Source of the DNA: Ustilago trichophora
Lineage: Eukaryota > Basidiomycota > Ustilaginomycetes > Ustilaginales > Ustilaginaceae
Assembly: GCA_900323505.1 (NCBI GenBank)
Contig: OOIN01000036.1
Span: forward strand, 124,001-188,000
Reading direction: 5' to 3'
DNA: 64,000 bases
The first letter of the stretch is position 1, and each line of letters starts with the position of its first letter. This document shows, in pieces, positions 53,258-63,024 of this stretch. The notes under the pieces were generated by a model. That model searched no databases, was not told the origin of the DNA, and was given only the letters and a program-made list of their open reading frames with translations. Both the position numbers and the translations under genes were made by a program.

Positions 53258-55231
53258 ATGAACGCCTCCATCTCCAGCCGCGGCCGCACACGCCGACCGC
53301 CCCCAACCTCTCTCCCGGACCATTTCGCACGCAAAGGCTATCTCTCGGTCTCTGATCTCGTTGGCCCCTCATGGTGCGAGTACAACTACCAGTACGGTGT
53401 ACTCTCCCTCTCCCACCTTCCACCTTCGCAACGGCCTGCAACGATCACCACTGAAGCAGGACAGACGTTGGCTGCAGCTCCCCAGCTCGTCGCAAAGAAG
53501 GATGCAACCCTTACCGCCGGGAAAGCGGTCCATACGGTGCTAGAACGCGAAGTCGCCCCTGTCCAGGTATATGTAGAAACGGAGACAAAAGAGGATGCGT
53601 GGGCGTTGCGGTTGTTGAACCTTTGGTGCGACGTGCAGGGGTTGCTCGGGCTCAAGCCGGCGAAAGGAAAAGGCAAGGCAAGAGAGAATGCATGTGTACG
53701 AGAGGTGCCCGTATACGGCTGGATTCATGGCGTACTGGTCATTGGAGTGATTGACGAGATCGAGAAGCGATCCATCGAGCTGCACCCGCAGGAAAAGCAA
53801 CAGGGAAAGACATGGGCCAGCCAAGAAGAATGGAAGAAAGATCAAATGCGCAACAAAGCTTCTCCCAAGAAGCCCAAAGCTAACGGTACAGCGACTCGCA
53901 CGCTGACATCGTTCTTTGGCTCCCAATCAGACCAGCCGTCGAACGAAAAAGATCCTCCTGATCAAACGACCAAACCAGGATGGGGCTACTTTCTGTCAGA
54001 TACAAAGACACGCATCTCATCCTGGCTCCCCGCCGAAGAAGACCAGCATAGCGCCCGGATGCAGTGTATGACCTACAAGCGGCTCTTCGATGGACTCCTC
54101 CTCGGCGCTCTGTCGTCCACCTCTTCCCTCGCCTCTTCGCAAGCAGACACGACTTCGTCATTTGACAAGTGCACAACACCCATGGACTGGGCCCAGACGT
54201 TTTCAGCACTCGATTTGGACCCATACCAACCTCTGTCGAGTGGCTTCCTGCGTGATGCGGAACCACTATGCGCCAGTTGGGGCGTGGATCTGACCCTGTT
54301 TGTCGCGCAAAACGATGCTGATGTCTGCACTTTACACCACATCAAGCTGCTGCTAGAGCAGGGGCTGAGGGATCTTGTGGCAGATGCGCAGAGAGGTGGC
54401 GGGGTGGATGGGGACGGGGATGGAGTGGTGAAGGTGGAGGTTATTCAGTCGAAACTGGCACTCACGTACAGACGACAAACGCAGCGGAGGAGGAGGAAGC
54501 GCAAGAAGGCGGCGCGGGGGTCGGATGCGAAGAATGAGGCTGGATACGGGTTGAAGCAGACTACGCTTCAAGATGCCACGGTGGCTACGGTCGAACAAGA
54601 CGGTGAGGAAAAGGCGCAGAATGGCGCCGAGTCAGACATCGAGATACACACCGTCGAAGATGCCAACGATGCCCCCACAGAAGCACGAAAGTCAATCGAC
54701 GCCTTAGAAGGTCGCACAGAAGCATCACACGCCATCGAAGAGGCCTTCTCCTCTCCTCCCCCCTGTACCCCTCGCAAGCCTTCCCAATCTACCCCAAACC
54801 CCACCTCCCCGACGTCCCCAACCACCCGCATCATCCCATCACCACCCTCTCCATCCTCCCCAGAAGGCGACAATCCAACCATCATCGGAATCGTCACCTT
54901 CACATACGACCCTCTCTCCCTCGACAACTACCTCCATCGCATGATCGCAATGTGGAAAGGCGAACGTAGGCTTGTCGGAGTGTCGCCGGGTCAGACACGA
55001 CGATGTTGGACGTGCGAATGGATGGAAGGATGTGAATGGCGGACTGCTCAGAGTGACCTTCACCGTAATGCTAAACGACAGACGCAGACAGGGGCGAAAG
55101 TTCGGATTCGAGAACAGGACAACAGGATCGATGCGGACGACGACGAAGAGACAGGAGAGGAGTTCTGGTCTACCCTCGATCTGGATTCTATCGAAGTCCG
55201 CGATGCTGCAGGTAACTTGCTCGACTGGTAA
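53258..55231 (+). CDS. EXO5: Exonuclease V (EXO5/Dem1-like), iron-sulfur nuclease
   Basis: 657 residues from the chosen ATG (MNASISSRG). The same frame is open upstream with ATGs at 53,093 and 52,973, so a longer mitochondrial-targeting N-terminus is possible. EXO5 features are present: the conserved start of the nuclease (GYLSVSDLVGPSWCEYNYQYG, C40), acidic active-site segments VIGVIDEIE and LSDTKTR, and a C-terminal 4Fe-4S motif C583-x2-C586-x5-C592 (RRCWTCEWMEGCEW), which pairs with C40. These enzymes degrade single-stranded DNA in mitochondria (yeast Dem1) or the nucleus (human EXO5). Long insertions rich in Lys, Ser and Glu separate the nuclease blocks. It reads divergently from the acidic-protein gene. 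Confidence 0.85.
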   Translation: MNASISSRGRTRRPPPTSLPDHFARKGYLSVSDLVGPSWCEYNYQYGVLSLSHLPPSQRPATITTEAGQTLAAAPQLVAKKDATLTAGKAVHTVLEREVAPVQVYVETETKEDAWALRLLNLWCDVQGLLGLKPAKGKGKARENACVREVPVYGWIHGVLVIGVIDEIEKRSIELHPQEKQQGKTWASQEEWKKDQMRNKASPKKPKANGTATRTLTSFFGSQSDQPSNEKDPPDQTTKPGWGYFLSDTKTRISSWLPAEEDQHSARMQCMTYKRLFDGLLLGALSSTSSLASSQADTTSSFDKCTTPMDWAQTFSALDLDPYQPLSSGFLRDAEPLCASWGVDLTLFVAQNDADVCTLHHIKLLLEQGLRDLVADAQRGGGVDGDGDGVVKVEVIQSKLALTYRRQTQRRRRKRKKAARGSDAKNEAGYGLKQTTLQDATVATVEQDGEEKAQNGAESDIEIHTVEDANDAPTEARKSIDALEGRTEASHAIEEAFSSPPPCTPRKPSQSTPNPTSPTSPTTRIIPSPPSPSSPEGDNPTIIGIVTFTYDPLSLDNYLHRMIAMWKGERRLVGVSPGQTRRCWTCEWMEGCEWRTAQSDLHRNAKRQTQTGAKVRIREQDNRIDADDDEETGEEFWSTLDLDSIEVRDAAGNLLDW

Positions 55232-55286
55232 TGAATGGCAACATGTTGTATCGGTATGATAGAATAGTGTGTGCAAAAGGCAAGAA

Positions 55287-56207
55287 CTATGAATGCAAAG
55301 AACTCGACAAGATGGGCTCGGCAGGATCCCAAGGTCCCTTGATCTCCATCTTCCACCCTTGAGCCAATCTTATCCACCAAGGGCATACGAAACTTACAAA
55401 TCCCACTACGAGATTGGTCCAACCTAGAATGAGCCAGCACCAACCTGTGTTGGATGTGAAAGAAAAGCTGAATCCTGTTATCATGGTGATGCTGTAGAGG
55501 GTTATGAAACCGATCGTGTTCTTTGTTTCTGTGTTGTCAGACGTATGTTGGATTGGGTTGGAAGGGGCGAATAGAAGCATGGCTAGGGTGAGAAGTGTAA
55601 AAGTGTCCCAGTTGGTATCGAGTCTCGAAGCCAGGACGACTGAGGCTGAGATGGCGGCGTTGAAGGATAGTGTATCCGAGAGGTTTTTCGCCTGTTTGCG
55701 GTTTGGTCCAGAGTAGTCGGCTAAGGTTAGATGGATGAAGAAGAGTACGGCTGCAAGGGCCCAGATGCTATCCGAAGTGGTGGACTCGGTTAGTGTCCTT
55801 AGCACCGGTGAAACTGCCAAGAGAACTAGACCCATAATGACCTTACTCAGCACCCCACCAACCGCCTTCTTCCTCCCGCTCTTCCCACTTTTAACAACAT
55901 CCCTACCCCCCTTAGAAGACGAAACCAGAGATCGAGCTACAAAGCAAAAGAGCGTGAAGAGAAGCAACAGTTCGCCATCAAAACTTCCCAAATGCAAATG
56001 TATAAACAGCAACGAGAACAGTATCACCCTCAAAAATCTTGCCGAAACTCTCAACGACGCAATCACCAATTCGCCCCATTCGGGAAGGACGAGCTGAGAG
56101 TTGGTTCGCAAGTCGGAGAGAAACGTGGTGGGGACAAAGTTGTCTTCAAAGGGCTGCTTGCGCCAGAGTACTTTTTCGAACTTGATTGCTTGCGGGGTTT
56201 GCGACAT
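55287..56207 (-). CDS. GPI2: GPI-GlcNAc transferase subunit Gpi2/PIG-C
   Basis: 306 residues, intronless. The N-terminus has the family hallmark FEKVLWRKQPFEDNFVP, followed by about eight hydrophobic helices and conserved DYSGPNRKQAKNLSDTLS and TGWCWLILGW segments. Gpi2/PIG-C is an ER membrane subunit of the complex that adds GlcNAc to phosphatidylinositol, the first step of GPI-anchor synthesis. The start codon lies 51 bp after the stop of the upstream MPP6-like gene on the same strand, so the promoter is very short or overlaps that gene. The 3' end is convergent with EXO5, with 55 bp between stops. Confidence 0.88.
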   Translation of the reverse strand: MSQTPQAIKFEKVLWRKQPFEDNFVPTTFLSDLRTNSQLVLPEWGELVIASLRVSARFLRVILFSLLFIHLHLGSFDGELLLLFTLFCFVARSLVSSSKGGRDVVKSGKSGRKKAVGGVLSKVIMGLVLLAVSPVLRTLTESTTSDSIWALAAVLFFIHLTLADYSGPNRKQAKNLSDTLSFNAAISASVVLASRLDTNWDTFTLLTLAMLLFAPSNPIQHTSDNTETKNTIGFITLYSITMITGFSFSFTSNTGWCWLILGWTNLVVGFVSFVCPWWIRLAQGWKMEIKGPWDPAEPILSSSLHS

Positions 56208-56258
56208 TTTGAGGACGAGGGAATGGCTGTGTGTCGGTCGAGGAAAAGGGGTGAGTGC

Positions 56259-56990
56259 TTAGCGACTACCGCCAGAGATGCCGAGCTTTCCACCGCGTTT
56301 GCGAGCAAAAACTACTTTGTCCTGGTCCTTTTTGCCGGGAGTATTCTTTTTGGCTTTCTTGGACGCTGAAGGGCTTTCGGATTTTAGGCTGCCTGGCTTG
56401 ACGAATCCTTTCGAGGGTTTTGGCTTCTCGTCTTCGCTGGCCGATTCAAAGTCTGGTTCCAGTCCGTCGTCGTTGTTATCACGGTTGTGGTTGCTCCTCG
56501 ATCGCTTTTTAGATTCTCCCTCGTCTTCGTCGTTGTCGTCTTCTTTGTTTTTGCCGAGCTTTCCAAAAGTCTGTCTGGCGTTCAATTTCTTCTCTTGTGC
56601 TGCTGCAGAGGATTCTTTTTCCCGGCTGATGAGCCACGCGTCGAACCCGGCTTCCTGAGAGATAGTCGGGAGCGCCTCCTCCTTCTTCTGCTGAGAGCTT
56701 TTCCCGTGCGCTTTGGCGCGAAGCTTAGCAATTGCAGCGGGAGAGAGCGACCACTGTTCTTCCTCTGCTGCGCCACCTAGTGCGGGAGATCCTGGAATGG
56801 ATGGCGCGGGAGAAGTACCAGTTGAAGGAGATGGAGATGCAACCTGTGGTGTACGCGATGTGCTGGGCTTGGAAGGTGTAGAAGGCGAAGAGGAGGAGGT
56901 GGAAGGAGATGCACGTTGCATAAACTTGAGCGCATTGACACGCCCACTGAGTGATGTTACTGTGGCCGATCGACCTGGTGGTGCTGACAT
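56259..56990 (-). CDS. MPP6: MPP6-like RNA exosome cofactor
   Basis: 243 residues, intronless. The N-terminal LSGRVNALKFMQRA matches the start of the MPP6/MPHOSPH6 family, where this segment contacts the Rrp6/Mtr4 side of the nuclear exosome. The rest is low complexity: a Ser/Pro region, a helical Ala/Lys stretch, acidic patches and a basic Lys/Arg C-terminus, consistent with a small nucleolar RNA-binding cofactor. The assignment rests mainly on the N-terminal motif, size and charge pattern. The start MSAPPGRSATV is the first ATG. Confidence 0.65.
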   Translation of the reverse strand: MSAPPGRSATVTSLSGRVNALKFMQRASPSTSSSSPSTPSKPSTSRTPQVASPSPSTGTSPAPSIPGSPALGGAAEEEQWSLSPAAIAKLRAKAHGKSSQQKKEEALPTISQEAGFDAWLISREKESSAAAQEKKLNARQTFGKLGKNKEDDNDEDEGESKKRSRSNHNRDNNDDGLEPDFESASEDEKPKPSKGFVKPGSLKSESPSASKKAKKNTPGKKDQDKVVFARKRGGKLGISGGSR

Positions 56991-57257
56991 GGCGCTTTGC
57001 CTCGTCTGCGTGTGGGTTGGATGAGGTCGATGATGAAGGTATCAGAGTGGTGATGGTACAGTTGGAAGAAGCGGTTGTTTGGCCATTCGAAGAAGGGACA
57101 TGTGGAGTAAAAGTTTTAAATTTCTCGCTCAGACCCTTTTCCAAAAAAAAAAAAGAAAAAGAAAAATAAGGTGCACAAAAATTTCGTGAAAAATTAAGGT
57201 ATGTACTGTACTGTACAGTATAAAATCACTCGTTATGGAGCTTGTACTGTACTGTAT
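56991..57257. promoter_or_regulatory. Short intergenic region with TACTG/GTACA pentamers
   Basis: 267 bp between two same-strand genes. It contains TACTGTACTGTACAGTA at about 57,204-57,220 and GTACTGTACTGTATC at about 57,244-57,258. Confidence 0.5.
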
Positions 57258-58241
57258 CTATTCATCGTCGTCACCGACAAAACCAGCATTCTCCCCAGGA
57301 TCAGCTCTTCTCACCCGTGTAGGGTTCACAAGCGAAGTGGTATTTCTCTGAGACGCTCTCTGAGACTCCCTCATCCCTTCCGTAGCCATCGAAAAAGCAT
57401 TATCCGAGCTAGGACCTCCAGCGCCCGAACTGCTACTTGGTAGACCCGATCTCGATCCAGAAGACTGCGAGGATGAAGGAGGGTACATCTCCCTTGCTCG
57501 TTGCGAGCCATTCATAAAGCTCGGGCCCAAACCGACCACTGGTCTCCTGCCTGCTCGCGAAGTACCTGAAGAGGGTGCGGCTAGGAGAGAGCGGTACTTG
57601 TGTCGTTCTTCCCTAAGCGCTTGTTGCGTTGCTTCCAACTTTTTCTGCAGCTGGTGCAGGTCGAAGGATGACATTGACTGTGTTTCGACTTTGAGCGGTT
57701 GCGAGGCTGGGTTGTTCCGTAGGAGAAGATGGGTCGTGCTCTTGCGAAGTGCGGCTTTGTCCGTCAATCGGAATAATTTAAGATCTACAGGGTCGGCCGT
57801 CAGATCGATGAAGAGCTTGATCGCTGCCCACAGGCTCGCATCGGGAGGAGACGACTTGGGAATGCCAAACATGACACTGTTCCGTTCGAAGGCTGTGCGT
57901 ATCTTGGTTGCGAACGTGGTAGAGCTGTCTTCGGACGACCTTTTGGAATCGGTCAGATTTGCTGTGCGAAGGACAAGTTCCTGTAAATCGGAGTCTGTCA
58001 CAGTGACGCTCCACCAGCCTTCTTCGCTGCCGACGGTGACGATCCACACGTGCGCCTCTTGGTCGAGTTGTGTTCTGCGCCGCTTGTTCGGCAATGAAGC
58101 AGCTTTGCTCGACTCTGCTTCGTCTGTACGGGACGCCTCGTGCAATACATATTCCGAAATGACGAGGAACGAAGTCAAGATGGGATTGTCGGTATCTATA
58201 ACGGTGGTCAAGCCGTGCAGGCTGAGCATAGCTTCGTTCAT
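57258..58241 (-). CDS. XRCC4/Lif1-like protein (candidate)
   Basis: 327 residues, start MNEAMLSLHGLTT. The predicted order matches the XRCC4 superfamily: a beta-rich N-terminal head (about 10-165) with segments that line up by eye with human XRCC4 (SFLVISEYVLHE, HVWIVTVGSEEGWWSVTVTD, KLFIDLTADPVDLKLFRL). A coiled coil follows (about 190-215, LHQLQKKLEATQQALREERH), then a disordered basic Ser-rich tail ending in an acidic patch (VGDDDE). XRCC4/Lif1 scaffolds DNA ligase IV in non-homologous end joining. The match is weak at residue level; PAXX- or XLF-like relatives are also possible. The frame is open for about 35 codons upstream without an ATG. Confidence 0.5.
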   Translation of the reverse strand: MNEAMLSLHGLTTVIDTDNPILTSFLVISEYVLHEASRTDEAESSKAASLPNKRRRTQLDQEAHVWIVTVGSEEGWWSVTVTDSDLQELVLRTANLTDSKRSSEDSSTTFATKIRTAFERNSVMFGIPKSSPPDASLWAAIKLFIDLTADPVDLKLFRLTDKAALRKSTTHLLLRNNPASQPLKVETQSMSSFDLHQLQKKLEATQQALREERHKYRSLLAAPSSGTSRAGRRPVVGLGPSFMNGSQRAREMYPPSSSQSSGSRSGLPSSSSGAGGPSSDNAFSMATEGMRESQRASQRNTTSLVNPTRVRRADPGENAGFVGDDDE

Positions 58242-58869
58242 GATGGGACCAGGGTGCTTCCATGCAGCGTGCGGTTCGAAGTTTGAGTGCGTTGCTTCTT
58301 GATCGCTCGATATCTTTGCTCGTGTGCAGTTCAGATCCAGCAGGGATCACTTCAGCAACGCCTCAAGCTCATCTTTACGAGATGTTCTCAAAGGCGGACT
58401 TGTATCATGGGAGCGATGGTGTGAGGTGATGATGAGGAGATGGTAAGGTAGGTGAATGCGGAAGCGGAAGGTATGCGTGTGGAGCAAACGAGGCAAACAC
58501 ACAGCTGGACCCTGCATTAAGAAGGTCGCGATCGACACTCTCCGATTTCCGATGATTTAGCGGTTGCAAGAATACATATGATGCCGCCATCATGACATGA
58601 AAGCGACAATCGATTCATCTGTTTCAGAAGATGCTGAGGGTTGATGATTGAGTTTGAAAACCTCATTGGGAGAGTACTCATTACAAGAGGAAGAGTGTGT
58701 TGCTAGGCATGATAAAGCCCGCACAAAAGTGCTGTTCAATCAACCCATCTCAGAGTAAAAAGGTTTCGTGTGTCATCTCAACCTCCCATTTTGCCATCTT
58801 TGTGTTTTTGCTGCTTTCAAAGTACGATGCTTCAAGAGTTTGGGGCGTTGACAAATCTCAGCCATACCT
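58242..58869. other. Intergenic region, no supported gene
   Basis: About 630 bp with no convincing coding sequence apart from the open extension upstream of the XRCC4-like start. Confidence 0.4.
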
Positions 58870-59215
58870 TTCTGTGCTCAATGGTGCTCTTCAAGTTGAT
58901 CGCTCGTATCTCCCTTTGACAAGTCGTCCGAGCTGTAGCCGTCGGCATCGGATGCGACTCTGGAGTAGAGCGCCACAATGTTAGTTCCATGATGTTCGGT
59001 CCGAAGATGTGTGGCCGTTTGCTGGATTCTCCACGATGGCTACCATAAGTGGCTGAATGTCGGCTTCGAGAGTCCATTTCCGGACAGATTCGGCAAACAC
59101 GGTAGGATGGTCAAGCTCTCAACGACATATTCGGTAACTGGACGGCTGCTCGCTCGCTGGTGTTCAGCCTCGTTATTTGCGAGAGATGTAAAGGTACGAA
59201 TAAAGGGGAAATGGA
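58870..59215 (-). pseudogene. Diverged, frameshifted paralogue of the small ORF at 59.4-59.75 kb
   Basis: Read on the minus strand from about 59,215 downward, the translation parallels the intact neighbour if at least two frame changes are allowed: TEYVVES, then LDHPTVFAESVRKWTLEAD-IQPLMVAIVENP, then HHGTNIVALYSRVASDADGY. The neighbour has ITYKIHI, LHNPDLFVKTVHDM..ISPLTVAIVEDA and NHSGVIALYFREVGSHY. No ATG opens it and stops interrupt the single frames, so it looks like a pseudogene, or an intron-containing gene I could not resolve. Function unknown. Confidence 0.45.
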
Positions 59216-59402
59216 AGGGTGGGAAAGAAAGGGTGTGAGATGAGAAAGGTGAACTGGTGGATGTTAGGGAGAGAAAGACAGTGTTGAATGAGGCCCCGCG
59301 TGGCGTATCATCTCTTGCCTGCTCCCCACAAAATGTTGTTGCACATCACTTGGGCCGCCAGCTTCATCCTGATATGTGTTGTTCTGGACCCTGAACTCCG
59401 CT

Positions 59403-59753
59403 TTAATGAGCGCAGTAGGATTCAGGATAGCACAGTAGATGGATACCCGGGGGTTCGTTCTTGATGACGTGCAAGAGCCGCTCTGCGTCCAAAATCGACG
59501 TGCTTGCATTCGGCGAGTAGTGCGAGCCAACTTCCCTGAAATACAGCGCTATCACGCCGCTATGGTTGTCATCGAAGGAATCCGACTCTACAACGGCATC
59601 TTCTACAATCGCCACGGTAAGCGGCGAGATGCCCCGACTGGCACACTTTATGGCCATGTCGTGGACGGTTTTGACAAAGAGATCTGGGTTGTGGAGGGTG
59701 GCAATGTGAATTTTGTAGGTGATGGCTGTTTCACCTATGTCGAGGCTTGTCAT
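59403..59753 (-). CDS. Small uncharacterised protein, paralogue of adjacent relic
   Basis: 116 codons from ATG (MTSLDIGETAITYK) to stop. The composition looks like a folded globular domain: KIHIATLHNPDLFVKTVHDM, SPLTVAIVEDAVVES, HSGVIALYFREVGSHY, SILDAERLLHVIKNE. There is no signal peptide or membrane helix. A 45-bp in-frame splice (donor GTATCC near 59,447, acceptor TAAAG) would instead extend the protein by about 50 residues to 59,264; this is speculative. Its relation to the relic at 58.87-59.2 kb supports true coding history. No family is recognised. It lies downstream of the MFS transporter on the same strand. Confidence 0.5.
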   Translation of the reverse strand: MTSLDIGETAITYKIHIATLHNPDLFVKTVHDMAIKCASRGISPLTVAIVEDAVVESDSFDDNHSGVIALYFREVGSHYSPNASTSILDAERLLHVIKNEPPGIHLLCYPESYCAH

Positions 59754-60096
59754 GTTGATCGTTTCGGTTGGGTTAAATGGGAGAAGGGGGAATGAAATGG
59801 GAGGAGTCAGGTAGAAAGAGATGCCTTTGAACGCGTTTCTAGAACATATAGTGCAGACTCGAACCAGAGATTGTTACCCAACTCAGCCACGCATGAAAGG
59901 AGGCCTAAACTGCAGTCGTCGCCAACTCAAGAGCGTTCAATATCGCATCTCGCCATTCGCAAAGGCTCCTATGGTAGCCATCACACATATTGACAGCGGT
60001 CACAAGTCGTTCCATTGAAAGCAGGTGATCGGAGTCTTGACGACTCCTTTTTACAGCGTGTTCCTATTTTATCTCTCCAAGAGTGAGTCCAGCTTT
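59754..60096. other. Intergenic region, possible third fragment of the small paralogue family
   Basis: 343 bp. On the plus strand near 59,969 the translation PMVAITHIDSGHKS resembles PLMVAIVENPANGHTSS of the relic on the other strand, sharing the 13-mer TATGGTAGCCATC. The match is too short to call a gene. Confidence 0.25.
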
Positions 60097-61871
60097 CTAG
60101 TAAGCATACTCAAAGTAAGGATTCTGCCAATCGGTCCAGTCCTCCAGAATGGCGCGCTTCTTGATCTCATCGATCTCTTCCTTGCTCTTTGCCTCCTGTT
60201 CCCTTGCCTGTCTCCTCTGTTTGTTCTGCCACCACAACCCAGCGTCTAGCACCAAGGTCAAGACGATAGTAATAGCCATGCAGGTGATGATGGCAACAAA
60301 AGTCGTCCTGTAGTGGATAGGTGCTTCACTGGCCAGCGTCAAGTAAGGTGCTACAATGTTTCCTACGTTGTAGCCTGCAAAGACAAAGGCAGAAGTGATC
60401 GACTGCTTGGTAGCACCGGCCACATTGGCAGTGCTGAGCGAGAGCATCAGGACGAAGGGTGCACCAAAGATCGGGAGAAGGTAGTAGCCTGCCAAGGGAA
60501 CAGCGCGGTTGCTCCAGTTGCCCTTCCAGATCATGGCCGCACCTGCCATGACAGGGAGGCAGGTGATGATGAGAAGAATGGAGCGAGAGTTTCTGACTTT
60601 GAGCACGATGATGGTCGACAGGTAAATAGAGATGCATGTGGTAGCGCCTCCGGGAGTCTGAAGAATGATCGAACGGAGAGAGGTATAGCCGAAGGACTTG
60701 ATGATGTACGCGCCGAATGCCGTGACACCTGCAGAGAACGGGGACGAAGTTGGAAAGGATGGTCAGTGGAAAGGAACAGTCCGAAACACTTCAACTGGAT
60801 CAGATACTTACCGCCATTGCACACGTAGATCGAGATAGCCTGCAGGAAGAAAATGTAGATCTTGTAGTCCATAAGAGCCTCTTTGACCTGCGCCATGTTC
60901 CAGCGCTCTCGCACGCCCGAAGTCGAAGCCGAGACGTTCATGGAAGCAAGCTTATCCTTGAGGCCACCAGTTGGGAGAGGGGTAGCAGGCGTCTCGATGG
61001 GAGCGGCGACCTTTGCCGGCGTGTGAGGTTCATCGTCCAGGTGGTCCTCCTTGTGCTCTTCAGAAGCGCGAAGGGTTGAGGAGTCATCTGCGTCTGACTC
61101 GCCCGTGATGTTGGAACGCAGACGGCCAGCAGCGAGGCTCTTTTCTTCGGGCGAGAAACGGTTGTATCCGGGGATCCTTAGCAGTGCATCTCCAATGGGA
61201 GCCGAGGGCAGGAGGACGAGCATAACGACGCCGAACAAGATGGTGAGCGAGCCAGCGAAGAGGAACATGTACTTCCAAGCGTGCAGCTTTGCTCCGGCTC
61301 TAGATCCTGCCTTGCCCAGGCCATAGTTGACCAGACCAGAAAAGATGGAGAACAGACCCGTGGCCGAATACCAGATACCCAATCTCAGCGGCTGCTCGGA
61401 CCTCTTGTACCACGATCTGGTGATCTGGACGAATCCTGGGCTGACTGCACTTTCGATAGCACCGAGGAAGAATCGCTGGGCGATGAGTCCACGCCAGCTC
61501 CCGATCGCAGGGGTGAGAATAACGATGATACCCCAAAGTACGATAGCGCAGCCGAGGAAGACGTTGGGGCGGAAACGCTGTACGAGCAAAGCCATGGGAA
61601 GGGCGGCGACGAGGTAGCCCCAGTAGAACGCCGAGGTGGCGGTAGAATAACGCTCGAGCGATGTTTTTGGCGGACGACCAGGGTGAACGACGGCCAAATC
61701 GAGGTCCTTGAGGATGCCAAAGATGGATGCGGAAGCCAGAATGGCTTTGTCGTAGAACTGGAGACCATAGGCGATGGTCATGAGCGGCATGAGAAGCAGG
61801 TCGATCTTCCAGAGCAGTCGACGCTCGGAGACGGCAGCAGATGCTGCGGGTGTGGCGGTGATGGACGCCAT
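60097..61871 (-). CDS. MFS transporter, allantoate permease (ACS/Dal5) type
   Basis: Two exons: 61,871-60,812 and 60,728-60,097. The 83-bp intron has donor GTAAGT and acceptor TGCAG and joins in phase 1 (CNG|GVTAFG). The product is 563 residues. The N-half has six helices with typical anion:cation symporter features (MPLMTIAYGLQFYDKAIL, WYKRSEQPLRLGIWYSATG) and a long charged central loop (about 240-330). The C-half has six more helices and ends in a charged tail. Members of this family import allantoate, nicotinate, pantothenate, biotin or other carboxylates across the plasma membrane with protons. The substrate cannot be told here. Confidence 0.88.
60729..60811 (-). other. Spliceosomal intron of the MFS transporter gene
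   Basis: 83 bp with GTAAGT donor and CTGCAG acceptor; removing it joins two membrane-protein frames without a stop. Confidence 0.9.
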
Positions 61872-63024
61872 GGCGAACAGGGACGCAGCAAAGGTGATGG
61901 TGGATGATGTTCGAAAGGGAAGAAGGAAAGGAAGGAAGGGAGGGAGGTACTGGGGTATTAAATTTTTAGAAGACCAAAAAGACCTATCTCACGTTTCTGC
62001 CACGAGGGAATGTGGCAAGGGTCTGAACTGGCTGATAATCTATGCACTCTCACATTATTGTTCTCACACGGAAACAGGCGGCGGAAACCAAAACGGACTT
62101 GACGCCAGTAACGGGGGCAACGGTCCGAACAAAGGCATGTTCGCCTTTGCTTCTTTCGTTGTACAGTACAGTACTGTACAGTACAGTACAGTACAGTACA
62201 GTACAGTACAGTACAGTACAGTACGTGTTACACAAGCTTCCAGTGACCGAGTCATACCCGCTACAGAAGAACATTTTCTTTTCACCACTTGCCAGGAACA
62301 GGTGATCTTGAGGGTCGCCGCAATGCTGATCCAATCGGCCAACTCGGCATGAAAATCCAAATGTCCGCTCAAACAGCCGTCGTCGCTGCTATCACAGAGA
62401 TCTGCTCGCTAACCTGGCAAGATTTGCGGTATGAAATGCCAAAAAAAGGAAGGAAAAAGGAACGGACCTTTCCGTCCACCAACCTTTTTTATCATTTTCT
62501 TGCGCGCTGCTGCCGTTGACCTGCATTTCCCACGCGACGAATTGCGATAGATAGCGATAATCTCGATATGCTCAGCCTTGGCACTAACTGGCCATCTTGC
62601 TCTCCCCATCCAGTTCAAAGCTACAAATCCTAAGAGGAGTATTCGCAATCCTGGGCATGTATGAAGGTATTGCTCATTGGTTTGACCAACATCAACTTCT
62701 GAATGAATTTAAAGTCTGCTTCCGAGTAACATTGAATCCCGAAACCATCTCGGACCGAACATTTTCGTGTACAGTATTCTGCAGAAGCTTGCCTGAATTT
62801 CAAAATCGTAGAAAAAAAATTGACATGTACGCTAGGAAGGCGTAACAACAACCGGAAAAAAATCGCTCGATAGGGTTCCAGTTGAAAGTGGAGTAAATTC
62901 TCAAAATGCACGCTCGAGTCAGCCGAGCTATGAATCTACTGTACACCCTTGCTTTGCTGTTGGGACCATCTCGTTCTCATCATCATCTTGGACACGACGC
63001 CGGTCGCAGCTGGCAATCGACATC
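61872..63024. promoter_or_regulatory. Divergent intergenic region with GTACA pentamer array
   Basis: 1.15 kb between the divergent MFS transporter and NADH kinase genes. It holds the GTACA array at 62,161-62,224 and no supported gene. The kinase frame is open from 62,836 without an ATG before 63,025. Confidence 0.5.
62161..62224 (+). repeat. (GTACA)n pentamer microsatellite with an internal flip
   Basis: About twelve copies of GTACA. One step reads GTACTGTACA, so the array changes phase and becomes locally self-complementary. Confidence 0.95.

Noticed and set aside
59264..59402. Separate small gene downstream of the 116-codon ORF
   Set aside because: The open stretch (EFRVQNNTYQDEAGGPSD) has no ATG of its own; it is better seen as a possible spliced extension or readthrough of the upstream ORF.
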